A stretch of 64,000 bases of DNA from contig NC_068358.1 in NCBI RefSeq assembly GCF_020536995.1, forward strand, positions 38,047,050 through 38,111,049, given 5' to 3'. The notes under the pieces are model-generated. The model ran no database searches, was not told the origin of the DNA, and saw nothing but the letters and a program-made list of their open reading frames with translations. This stretch comes from Dreissena polymorpha (taxonomy: Eukaryota > Mollusca > Bivalvia > Myida > Dreissenidae). Below are positions 12,297 to 25,300 of this stretch, one piece after another. The translations under genes and the position numbers were made by a program. The number at the start of each line of letters is the position of its first letter. Position 1 is the stretch's first letter.

Positions 12297-12851
12297 GTAA
12301 GACATTTAATTGTATTTTTGTTTGTTTTTGAATAAAATAACATGTTAACTATTATGGGTTAAATGATTACTTTTCTACTTGGCAATTTTAGATTTATGCA
12401 AAGCAATTTCTGTGCATTACCTTAAATATTTTGTGTAAGTTAACAAAATTAACTATGGGAAATATTACATTTTCACTGCTCATTAATGTAACTCTTTTTA
12501 TGAAAACTGTTATTAAAAGTTCATTCTTAGATTAATTATTTGTATTGAAAATAAGCTAAACAGTAATTTTACTATTTGCATATCAAACATTACTGATATA
12601 AAATATATTAATGTAATTGTTTTATATTAGCAAACAATGCAGTGTCTGTTATTATTGTAGCTGTTATGATTAATATTTAGTATAAGATATTGTTTTGACA
12701 AAATTACTTTTCACAGCAAAGTGAGTTCTCTCCATAAAAGCTAATTTTCCCCAATTATAGATTAATTATGAGAAAATGTTTAATTATTGGAATTTTAATA
12801 TGTTTTGATAATTCTGTTGTATTTGTTATATGAAATAAAGCAAAAACAAAA

Positions 12852-12907
12852 TGTAGCTGCAAAAGAATCAAGTGTGACTTTAAACTGTTGTCCTCTTTTC
12901 TCTTCAG
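12852..12907 (+). repeat. 56-bp direct repeat, copy 2, ending at an acceptor-like tract
   Basis: Same sequence as 12241-12296, but ending TCTCTTCAG and followed by CGTACC. The 611 bases from 12297 to 12907 thus begin GTAAGA and end TTTTCTCTTCAG, like an intron, and are AT-rich. Confidence 0.7.
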
Positions 12908-13183
12908 CGTACCACTCGCACCGCACATCTCCTAATATAGCGTATGCTTCGCGAATATTAAAGCGGCATAACACATACATGCTTTAATTGAGTAACACAT
13001 ATGTAAAACAAGTTCAGAATTGACCTGTGTTGTCGATTTTGAATTTGGTATGCAAATTTAATGAAACAAACTGGAAGTGTAGAATATGTTGAAGGAAGGT
13101 TTGACAGAGGTATAGTTTTTCAAAGAAGTGAATCCTTTTATTTCCGTTATAAACTCCCCTTCATGCATTCATTTTCCTTCCAG

Positions 13184-13234
13184 GTAACGAACAGTAGTTC
13201 CAACAGTTTGTTGCCCAGCTGTGAGAACCTCTAA
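13184..13234 (+). other. Gene A 5' UTR part of first coding exon
   Basis: A pyrimidine-rich acceptor (ttttccttccag) ends at 13183, 51 bases before the ATG. The leader therefore probably starts in an upstream noncoding exon and is spliced here. The base triplet before the ATG is an in-frame TAA. The upstream exon was not located with confidence; 12241-12296 is one candidate because it ends in a strong GTAAGA donor. Confidence 0.6.
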
Positions 13235-13367
13235 ATGTCTGAAAAAACGAAAGACGTGCGCGGGGGTTGGAAGGGAAACCTGGACTTTATCCTGACGTGT
13301 ATTGGGTATGCCGTTGGTCTTGGAAACATATGGCGCTTTCCTTATCTCTGTTACAAGAGCGGGGGAG
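13235..13367 (+). CDS. Gene A exon 1: N-terminus and TM1
   Basis: Encodes residues 1-44, from MSEKTKD to YKSGG, with the sodium-site motif [10 protein letters not shown]. Only about 15 residues precede TM1, short for the family. The donor is gggag|GTAAGT in phase 1, splitting the last Gly of the GGG motif exactly as in gene B. Confidence 0.95.
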
Positions 13368-16300
13368 GTAAGTTGCTATTAAAGAAATATAATGGCTGCT
13401 GTCACTTGAAAATAATGATGTTTTAATGAAACAATTATACATAAAAGAATAGCAATAATAATTTTTGTTTATTATGAAATTAAGTCTTCAAGGCGATTAT
13501 TCTGAGTCAATGTGAGATTCTGTTTTTGATTTATTTTTTTTCTGTTGATAATTAGTTGACAAGCATATTCATAGATTTTGTTTTGCCTTGTTTGCTTGAT
13601 ATCTTACAAAAGATTTCTTATTTGGGTGTTGATCTTCGCACATATTGCCAGCTGATTTAAACATTAATGGGCTTCGCTCTGGGAAAACAGGGTTTAATAC
13701 ATATGCCTAAAGAGTCGTCCCAGTCTGCAGGGGCTAATCAGGGACAACACTTTCCGCTTTTATTGGTTTTTTGTTTAAAGGAAGTCTCTTATTTACAAAA
13801 GTCCAGTTTAGGTACAAAATATCGTCCCTGATTAGCCTGTGTGGACTGGGATGAGCCTTGTTTTCCCAAAACGAGGCCCTTTTATATTTTTGCAGGTGCG
13901 TTCTTCATCCCCTACTTACTGTTTATGTGTACTTGTGGGATCCCCCTGTTCTTTCTGGAGACTATAATGGGGCAGTTCTCAAGTATGAGCCCAGTCGCTA
14001 TATGGAGTATTAGCCCATTATTTAAAGGTGAGCGCAGTTTGTAAATATTTTATGAAAACAGCATTTCAATAGCAATAAGTTTTGGTGTAAAAAACAATGG
14101 AAACATGTTGAACATTCTACCATATCCTGCAATTTGCCTTATACAGACAAAGAAGGAAAATGAGGGAGACCTGAAAAGAAACATGGGCTTAGCCTAATGT
14201 TTTGAAAGTAGTTATAAAAATTCCAAACAAATTGCTCAATAAAAATACTAAAATACATGTGTTTAAAAGCATAATTTTTTGCATTATGTAGCAAAGTAAA
14301 ATATATTATATATTGATAAGAGTTTGATATTTAACCTCATCAAATATTAGCGTTAAGTAAATTATGCATTTTATTTAAATTAATATAGATAATCTTTTTT
14401 TCTACTGATTAACTACACATATTTAACGTCACATCAATTACTCACTTGTTTATTAGTGAAGTTGACATCATTTTGACGTCTTGTTCACTCTTGCTTATGT
14501 CACAATAATACATTTGAGTATGTATTTTTGGGGATAAAATGGCTGAGTTAAGATTCAAATTGTTATGCTATTATATAGATGTAGACAGTTGATATAAATT
14601 CGTTGCAGAATCAAAAATAATTTATGTCTAAGTGTTAGTTATTGCTGTATTACCCAAAGTTTGTCCTGATGCATGTAATCAAACCACCCAAGTGGTTTAA
14701 TTCCTATGCATTAGAACTTCTTACCATTAGTTCTGCTATAATGTTTTGAGCTTTTAAGAGTTCATAAGAACAACTCGGAGGCTCAGTAGCTGGGATTTGG
14801 ATTATTATACCCCCATTACTGGTAATGGGGGCTATATAGGAGTCACTTTGTCTGTCTGTCTGTCGGTCTGTCTGTCCCGAAAATTTCATCCGATCTTCGC
14901 CAAACTTGGTCAGAAGTTGTATCTAGATGATGTCTAGGTCAAGTTTGAATATGGGTCATGCCGGGTCAAAAACTAGGTCACAGGGTCACTTAGTGCGTTT
15001 TAAACCAAAAGTTTGTCCGGACCATAACTATGTCATTTATCGTCATATTTTAAAATGACTTGGTACATTTGTTCACAATCATGGGATTGTTTGTCACGCG
15101 AAAGAATTCCGTCGATATCTCCAAGGTCAAGGTGACACTAGGAGTTCAAAGGTAAAATGCTTGTCTGGGCCATAACTGTCGTTCATCGTGAGATTTTGAA
15201 ATCATTCGGCACATTTGTTCACCATCGTTGGAGGTTTGTTGCGCGAAAGAATTACATCGATAACTCAAGAGTTAAGGTCACACTTTCAGTTCAAAGGTCA
15301 AAAATGGCCATAAATGAGCTTGTCTGGGCCATAACTATGTCGTTCATTGTGAGGTTTTTTAAATCATTTGGCACATTTGTTCACCATCGTTGGACAGTGT
15401 GTCACGCAAAAGAATTGTGTCGATATCTCAAAGGTCAAGGTTACACTTTTAATTCAAAGGTCAAAAATGGCCATAAATAAGCTTGTCCGGGCCATAACTA
15501 TATTGTTCATTGTGAGATTTAAAAATCATTCGGCACATTTGTTCACCATCATTGGACGGTGTGTCGTGCGAAAGAATTACGTTGATATCTCCAAGGTCAA
15601 GGTCACACTTTGAGTTCAAAGGTCAAAAATGGCCATAAATGAGCTTGTCTGGGCAATAACTATATTGTTCATTGTGAGATTTAAAAATCATTTGGCACAT
15701 TTGTTCACCAAAATTGGACGGTGTGTTGCACAAAAGAATTACGTCGTCATATCCAAGGTCAAGGTCACACTTTGAGTTCAAAGGTCAAAAATGGCCATAA
15801 ATGAGCTTGTCCGGGCCATAACTATGTCGTTCATTGTGATATTTTAAAATCATTTGGCACATTTGTTCACAGTCATTAAACGGTGTGTCGCGCCAAAGAA
15901 TTACGTCGATATCTCCAAGGTCAAGGTCACACTTGGAGTTCAAAGGTCTAAAATGGCCATAAATGAGATTGTTTGGGCCATAACTATGTCATTCATCATG
16001 AGATTTTAAAATCATTTGGCACATTTGTTCACCATCGTTGGAAGGTGTGTCGCGTGAAAGAATTATGTAGATATCTTCAAGGTCAAGGTCACACTTTGAG
16101 TTAAAAGGTCAACAAGATATGTGTTTGTCAGAAACACTATGTCCCCTTTTGCGCTGCTTTGAAGCTATATATTTGACCTTTGACCTTGAAGGATGACCTT
16201 GACCTTTCACCACTCAAAATGTGCAGCTCCATGAGATACATATGCATGCCAAATATCAAGTTGCTATCTTTAATATTGCAAAAGTAATTGCAAATGTTAA

Positions 16301-19300
16301 AAATGGCGCAAACCAACCAACAGACCAACAGACCAACCAACCAACCAACAGACAGGGCAAAAACAATATGTCCCCCACTATAGTGGTGGGGGACATAAAA
16401 ATGGCCCTTAATAATTATGTCATAATAATTATTAAAAATCGCCATAAATAAGCTTCTCTTGTTTTGTGAGGACAGCATGCAAATAGTCCTTCAGCCAAGT
16501 ACCCAAAATTGAGGTTGGGTGTACCAGTAAGGGGGGCAAAACTACACCTATATATCTTTGAAGATGCATGCCAGAAGCATATAAAAATGGTTGATAACAG
16601 TCTGGTACTGGCAGCTTTTGGTAGTTTTTTCTCCTTTGAAGATGGGGCCTCAATCAGCTTAATTTTCATAAATTGTCTGGGAGAAATTGAACCGAAGTAG
16701 GATCAATACACAGTTTGACCCCCCAAAAATGCTGCAAAATGTATTTTAACAGATCCTGGTAGGGTAGAAGGTCCTTAAACACATATTAAAAGTTTACCAC
16801 AATCGGACCTCCGGAAAGTTGTTTTTTTTTCAAGATGGCCGCCAAGACCTATTAATGATCATAAGTATGTACCTATCCAATCAACTTTGATGAATTTGAT
16901 GTATATAACTAGACTTCAAGGTGCAAAGAACACATAATGATCATCAGAAATTGTTTAAGTTTAATTTAGTACACACAAATTCAACATGGCGTTGAAAATA
17001 GCCGCCAAGATGGCCGCCAAAACCTATTTATGGTCATAACTATGTAACTATCAACTTAAATTTGACGATTTTGGTGTCTATACATAGGTAACAGGGGGAA
17101 AAGAACACATTAAGATCATCAGACATTGTTTAAGTTTATTATATTACACACAAATCCAACACAGCGTCCAAAATGGCCGCCAAGATGGCCGCCAAAACAT
17201 ATTTATGATTATAAAATATAACTATGTAACTATCCACTCAAATTTGATGAATTTGGTGAATATATCCAGGTTTCAGAGAGCAAACAACACATTAATTTCA
17301 CATTTATATCATCAGACAAAATTTAAGCTAATTATGTTACACAGAAATTCAACACGGCGTCCAAAATGGCCATCAACATAATACGAAGGACCACAAGTCC
17401 ATAACTTGTTACTCAAACGTTATGGTTGTTATGTAAAATGCCATAGTTTAGGAGACAAGAAACACTTTATTCGAATTGAGGTTATCACTAAGGAGTTGAA
17501 TAATCATAAAATCCAATTTACGATATTTGGAAGAGAGAATGAACCAGCACATGACTTCGTGATAGGATCAGGTTTTACTTACTTCTGTAGACTTGATTTT
17601 TTACCGTTGCTGAAAATCATTGAAGATTAATTACAGCCTGAATAAGCACGAGTTCTTTCAAAAGGTTAATATTATACACTTTGCGTTCCTTTGACTATTT
17701 ATTTACATAAAAGCGGAAGTAGATGGTCTTATTGTCCCTTTTGGAGTAATGCAGGATCAAGATGAGCAAATCTGTATCCTCGCCCATCAACGTTGTGGTG
17801 CTACGAAGGGATCGTTATACTGTATTTAATAATTTGAACGTCTGCATCCCCTGAAGACAGAACAACATAGCATCCCATTTTAGTCAGAGTTGGGCTGATC
17901 AGAGCAATCATGCCGGCCTTGTTTCTGTCACGAGACAAAAAGTCATCCTCTTTTACATGAGAATTCTGTTTCTTTGCTGAAACTCACAATATGATTTACG
18001 TTTCCGGTGCGTTTTGTCTTTGTTATAATCACCATCTTCGTAGTCATCGAACCCCACTGTCGCTTGTCAGTAATGCCTTTTTCTGAATCTACATAAGACT
18101 TGGCTATTGCGTTATATGAGTCGCCCTTCTCCATGGTTAACGATGCAGCAAAGTGCCACCATCATGCATCTGTTTCATAAATACAGTTCATAACAGCCTC
18201 ACATGATGTGTCTACAGCATACTTTTAAATTGCCTGAGCGATCTGAGGCTTATCTGCTGTACAAAGTATGTTATTGGCTTCAAAGAAGGCAGCAAGATGG
18301 GAACTCAGTTCATAAGACAATACGACTGCAAGGGAAGGATCTCCATATTTTGACACCACCAGAAAACTCTGGAACAGAAGAGCAGGATCAAACGCACTGT
18401 CAGAAGCGATCTTAACGGCCAAGCTATTCCAAAGAGGTTTGGCTCTGTATTTTCTCGTGAATTTATAAGCAAAGAGCGACTTTCCAATGATATCTCTTAT
18501 GATCGTTTTCCCAACCGCCTCCATTGCATGAACATTCACATGTGACCCAGCCACTATCCCATTGACCATGTTTCTGACAGTATGGTCAGCTTTGTATGGT
18601 GATCAGGTTGAAATATGTGTCTGCATTTTCTCCAGATCAGAAGAATCCCCTTTGATGCACACTTCAGTTGAGTTTTTGTGTTGTGGACTTGTAGTATCGG
18701 TCAGGTCTGTGAAATCCTGCATCGCACTGTTTTGCTCGGATGTTGCAGATAGGGTCCAAGGGGTTTGCAGTTCCTCAGTCATTCCACTGCCGCGAGTTAG
18801 ACCACATGTGCTCTATAAAAACATTATCAATGTTTGCTCAATAACAAGATCAAGTCATAGCCTAGCCCAGCACTGATGGCTCCTACAAACAACATGAAAA
18901 CCAATACCAAATTTTCGATAAACGTCCGGTGCGTTACCTGTTGGTTGCTTATTTGCTGCAGATATATGTAGTAATACGCAGATTGCAGGTAATGTAGCCA
19001 GCAGCAGCAAAGTTTGATAGCAAATTGGGCACTGCCTAACGCATCAACCAACACCCAGTACGCTATGCTTTAATCAACACCCTTGAATTGTTAATCATAA
19101 GCTAATAATTCAGCCATACTATGTTTGTCTTTGAGGTCTGGGCAATTTCATGTTTCAACCTCCTGTAGCCCTCTCGAGTTTGATCAAAATCGCATAACAT
19201 ATAATCTGCTAGCGTCGTTTTGCCCCTCAAAAATACAAATCCTTGGCATGATCCAGCAGCATCTGAATGTCTGGATCTTCCTTGGTCATTTCGGCTGAAA

Positions 19301-22300
19301 GCTGGCTGTATATACACTTTTCAACATCAAGATGGTCCCCTGAAGCCCTCTGGACAGCTTTTCATGTCACAATGTGCACAATTGCATTTCTCAATAGACA
19401 GCCTCAAGTATGTTTTTGAGAGCGGTTTCTTCCATGAGGGATCCTTTGCGCACACTACCCCCCACCGCAAGTTCATACGTTTATGAAACATCCCAAATTT
19501 TGAACAACATTTTCAACTACTTTGTGGCGCATCAATGATGATTTTGGCAGCTTTCCAATACAAGGGTTGGTCAAACGTTACAATGGTGTAAAGGTTGTGG
19601 CAAGGTTGCAAACTACGACTTATGTTGACAGAATGCACGCTTTGTCCCCATTGTACATATTAATCATAGGCAAGAATTTGACTGACAACAGCCCAGGGTA
19701 CTGGCTTTGCTGATCCAAGATACACATCATTCCCTGCCAATTCAGTGTTGCCTAAAGCTGAAAAATATCGATCCTCTTATCAAAATCCAGAAATTGCGGC
19801 AGGTCCAAACTATGGAGTTTCACATAACAAGCGTCACGTCAAAAGTTATGGACTTGCGGTCCCTCGTATTGTGTCATTGGACGCCATGTGCGATTTCTGT
19901 GTAACATTATAAACTTAAACTATGTCTGACAATCGAAATGTGTTCTTTACCCCTCGAAACCTCAGTATAGACAACAAAATCATCTAATCTGAGTGGATAG
20001 ATACATAGTTATGATCATTAATAGGTTTTGGTTGCCATCTTGACGGCCATTTTGGACGCCATGTTGGATTTGTGTGTAATATAGTAAATTTAAACAATGT
20101 CAGATAATCTTAATGTGTTCTTTGCCCCTTGAGACCTATGTATATCCACCAAAATAATCAAATTTGAGTGGATATTTACATAGTTATGATCTTTAATAGG
20201 TTTGGGCGGCCATCTTGGCTGCTGTTTTAGACGCCATGTTGGATTTGTGTGTACTGTTGTTAACTTAAACAATGTCTGATGATCTTAATGTGTTCTTTGC
20301 CCCTTGAAACCCATACATAGCCATCAAAATAATCAAATTTGAGTGGATATTTACATAGTTATGATCATGTATAGGTTTTGGCGGCCATCTTGGCGGCCAT
20401 TTTCGACGCCATGTTGGATTTGTGAGTACTATTGTACACTTAAACAATGTCTGATGATCTAAATGTGTTCTTTTCCCTTGAAACTTAGGAATATACACCA
20501 AATTTATCAAATTTGATTGTATAGTTACATAGTTGTTATCATTAATATGTATTGGCGGCCATCTTGAAAAAAAAACTTTCCGCAGGTCCAATTGTGGTAA
20601 ACGTTTGATATGTTTTAAAGAAGCTTCTACCCTACCAGGTTCAGTTAAAATACCTTTTGTAGCAATTGTTTGGTGGTTGAAGTTTTTTTTTTTTTCATAT
20701 ATTGACATTACTATTTTGGAGGCTCGCTAGTTTTTAGGAACTTTTCTTGCAATCTCATTAATATTCATAGATATGCAAATGTACTAATTTGTATATTTAA
20801 CTGCAGATCATACTAGGTAATAATCATAATCTTCATTTTAACACCAAACCTTTTTTTCTAGAACCAATTTTGAAGAAATATTTGAGAATTATACTAGCTA
20901 AACTAGCTATTTAGTCAAAGCCTGACGGTTGCCATAGAAACCGCTTAATAATAACTTATAGCTGCCCAACGGAGATTGTTATCACACATTTTGTTTCTTT
21001 ATGATGAGTATACAATCAAGTAAGATAGGTGTTGTTTTGCCCCCCAGAGTGGTACACCCCAACCCATCTGGCTGATAGACTAAAAATAGTCTGTGTCATT
21101 GCAGCATGTCTGTGACAAAGCTCTAGTTGCTATTTGTTATTAACAGAATAGTCAACATTAAGCCAGCAATATTTTACAACTTAAACATCAACATGCAAAT
21201 ACATGTAAGCAGTAATAAATTTGTCATGTTGACAATGACAATTGACACAAATGACTTTTCAACAGCTGTGAGTAGGTGGCATAAACTTGTATTTTCTTTT
21301 GTGAAATGCTAAAAAGTGTCATTTCTAAGTCCTTTTATCTATAAAAAAGTAAGCTTAAGTTATCCCTTTGCAAATCATAATCAAAGTCTGTGCAGGTTTT
21401 ATGCTGTTTGCTGCTCATCAATATCAAATGTGTCAAAAAGGGTATCTTAGGGGGAAAATAATAATTATAGGAAAATTAATGTACATTGCAGGTGTGGGTA
21501 TGGGCATGGTGATAGTGTCAGCGCTTGTGTGCGTGTATTACAACGTGATTGTGGCGTGGACCATCTACTACCTGTTCCTGTCGCTTCGCGCTGTGTTGCC
21601 ATGGAGCAGTTGCGGAAACGTCTGGAATACTGAAAACTGTTTTGATGCAAAACAACACGTCACCATTGCAGCAAACACCAACATTTCATTGGCTAATATT
21701 TCCAGTCTCAATGCAAATGACTTGCTGGCCAAAAATTACACACTTGCAGCTGGTTTTGCTAATAGCAGTAAAGCCGTTGTAAACATAAGCAACTTAGTTT
21801 CCTCCAGTGAAGAATTTTGGGAGTAAGTAACTTGTGCTATTTCCTGGTCTTTCTTTATCGTTGGTGATAATCACATTTTTAGAGATTTAATAACTTTGAT
21901 TTCTTGTAGTTGCTCAGTTTGGTAGACATTTTATAATAATGCTCCCTTTAGGAAAGCATGGTATATTGCTTTGCACTTGAAAGTTAGTAGTTCGATTGAT
22001 CAGTATGTCAGTCCATTGAAAATTTGTTTTTATGTCCCCCACTAGTAGTGGGGGACATATTGTTTTTGCCCTGTCTGTTTGTTGGTTGGTCTGTTGGTTG
22101 GTTTGTGCCAACTTTAACATTTTGCAATAACTTTTGCTATATTTAAGATAGCAACTTCATATTTGGCATGCATGTGTATCTCATGAAGCTGAACATTTTG
22201 AGTGGTGAAAGGTCAAGGTCATCCTTCAAGGTCAGAGGTCAAATGTATGTGGCCAAAATCGCTCATTTTATGAATACTTTTGCAATATTAAAGATAGCAA

Positions 22301-25300
22301 CTTGATATTTGGCATGCATGTGTATATCATGGAGCTGCACATTTTGAGTGGTGAAAGGTCAAGGTCAAGGTCATCCTTCAAGGTCAGAGGTCAAATATAT
22401 GTGGCCCAAATCGCTTATTTTATGAAAACTTTTGCAATATTGAAGATAGCAACTTTATATTTGGCATGCATGTGTATCTCATGGAGCTGCACATTTTGAG
22501 TGGTGAAAGGTCAAGGTCATCCTTCAAGGTCAGAGGTCAAATATATGTAGCCCAAATCGCTTATCATATGAATACTTTTGCAATATTGAAGATAGCAACT
22601 TGATATTTGGCATGCATGTGTATCTCATGGAGCTGCACATTTTAAGTGGTGAAAGGTCAAGGTCAAGGTCATCCTTCAAGGTCAAATATATGGGTCAAAA
22701 TTGCTAATGTAATGTCACTTCTGCAATGTTGAAGCTAGCAATTTTATATTTGAAATGCATGTGTATCTCATGGAGCTGCACATTTTGAGTGGTGAAGGGT
22801 CAAGGTCATCCTTCAAGGTCAAATGTCATATAGGGGGACATTGTGTTTCACAAACACATCTTGTTGCAATGAAAGTATTGAACAGTTTCATCAGCAAGCA
22901 TGGATATTGGTATGATGGTTACTTAAAGAAGAGGATAGCACCTATCTATTTTGATGTTAACATGTCAAAAGTCAAGGTCACAGGGGCTTGTAACATTAAA
23001 TCATGTTCACATTTTGAGATTTCTTGATCTATGCTCATGCAAATTGGTATACTTGCTACTCAAGTGGAAGGGAATACACTAATTGATTTTAAGGTCAACA
23101 TTTGATTGAAAGGTCAAGGTGGCACGACCTTGCAACATAAAATTTATTTTGGCACTAAATCTTAAAGAGAATGCTTTGATCTATAATCCTGGTATAGTTG
23201 TTTTCTCCATGGACAAGAAGACACTTGTGGATTTTGAGGTCACCAAGGCAAAGGTGAAAGACTTAAGTAAAAAAAGTCAAGACTTTGTTGTGGGCTGAAG
23301 AAATTAAGCTTTTTCTAGGATTTGAGTCCAAATATTTCTGTCTGAGAAAACGACTGTTTAAAGTACATGTGAAATGCTGAACTGATCTTAAGCAAACAAA
23401 AACAAAACCAACCTGAGCATGGAACACATGATTGTTGAAATGCCTAACAAATAGGACATTAAATCTCTCGAACTTCTTTTTAGTTTAACATACTGACCAG
23501 AACTAATGCTTGGTACAGTTATTTTGTTTAATTTGCATCTGCTAATATTTAGGATTTAGTATATTGTTAAGACTAAGAATGTTCTCAACATTGTGGCGCC
23601 CATTCTGAAGCCTTAATTAGGAATGGCTACCACAATACTAACATCTATTGGGCCTAAAAAAATTTAAGGGTCTCAATACAGTTAAATGTACAAACACTAA
23701 GGTGTTATTCAAGAACAACCTAACGGGAGGAAAATGCACCACCCCCTTACATGTTTCAACTAAACTTTGTATATAGATACAGCAAAGTTTACAAGTATTT
23801 GTTAAATTATTCTGACATTAAAATGGAGTTACTCAGCTGAAAGGAGGACATATCACACCTCTGTATATTTTACAAAACAGAAACAAAATTTTGTACTTGC
23901 CATGAATGCAGATTTTGGTATTTCTTACTTAGTCAGAAACTACAATTGTTCTGGAAAACACTTAACGGATTATTATATCTAGATTATAAAGTCTTGTAAT
24001 TACCATCAACACCAAATAAAACTGAGCCTCGTTCTTTGGAAAGGTGGTTTAATGTATATACATTGTGTCCTCCCAGATAAGCCACTTTCCACATAAACTA
24101 GATTTTTGTCAAGAAGAGTCTTTAAACAAAAAATACAATGAAAGCAGAAAGTGTTGTCCCTGATTTGCCTGTGTGGACTGCACAGGCTAATCTGGGACGA
24201 CACTTTAAGCGCATACATTAAACCTCCTTTTCACAGAGTGAGTCTCAAATGCTCTACCTCGTTGCAGACGTCATGTGCTGCAGCTATCAGACAGTATAGA
24301 TGAAATGGGAAGCCTGCGCTGGCAGCTGGTGATCACGCTGGCCTTGGCCTGGCTGGCTGTGTTCTTCTGTCTCTTCCAAGGGGTCGCAGTGCTTGGAAAG
24401 GTCAGGACCATCTTCCTGTTGGTGTTTTGGTTAAGATCAACAATTGAATAAATAGTCTGAGCTATTGTACTCACCCAAATGTTGGCGTGCAACATCTTAA
24501 TTGATAGAACACTTACTTGGTTATACTAAACTTGTGTCTGTGGGACTGCGCAGGCTAATCTAGAACGACACTTTAGACATATGCATTAAGCCCAGTTTTC
24601 CCAGAGCATGTCTCGTAATTTCTGTTATTTTTAAAGTATCCTTAAACATCATGATTCTGACATTTACTGTTCAATGCCCAGCTGACAAAATGCATAATTG
24701 TGTGTATTGTTTCACTATTCTGTATATCTAAGGTTGTTGTGATCAAATTTGGGGATAATTGAATTATGCAATAAGTTACTACTGAATATTTCAAGTTTAA
24801 AGGTCAAATTTAAAACTGGGTCACATGAAGCCATAAACTAGGTTACCAGGTCTAACCTACTATCGTTCTCTTGGGAATTCAGGTCAGGGTTTTTAAGGCC
24901 AACAAGGGTCTCTTCTTATCATTAAATGCAAGATGCATAATTAACTATATCAAAAGACAAAAAGCCTCTGTTTTTTACATATTATCTTTAGCATTGTCTG
25001 CAAGATGCATATTGCAATGAGAAAAAATGCTTACCCGTGTTGTTATGAAGAATGCTTCAACTGTTTTCGTAACATATTCTTCCATATTCTTCTAGGTGAT
25101 GCATTTCTGTGCCCCTTTTCCGTATGTTGTGTTACTGGTGCTGCTAATTCGCGGAGTGACCTTGGATGGAGCCATTGAAGGCATTAAGTTCTACATTGTA
25201 CCGAAATGGGAAAAATTAGCCACTTTCCAGGTACCAAAAACGTTTTTTTGTATAGAGGTCTTATTTTTTAGCAAAATAGGCCAATCATGTGCAAGTAGAA

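Noticed and set aside
9368-12973. LTR-type or other virus-like element
   Set aside because: The 24-bp repeats are too short for LTRs, and no gag, pol or capsid-like coding was seen inside.
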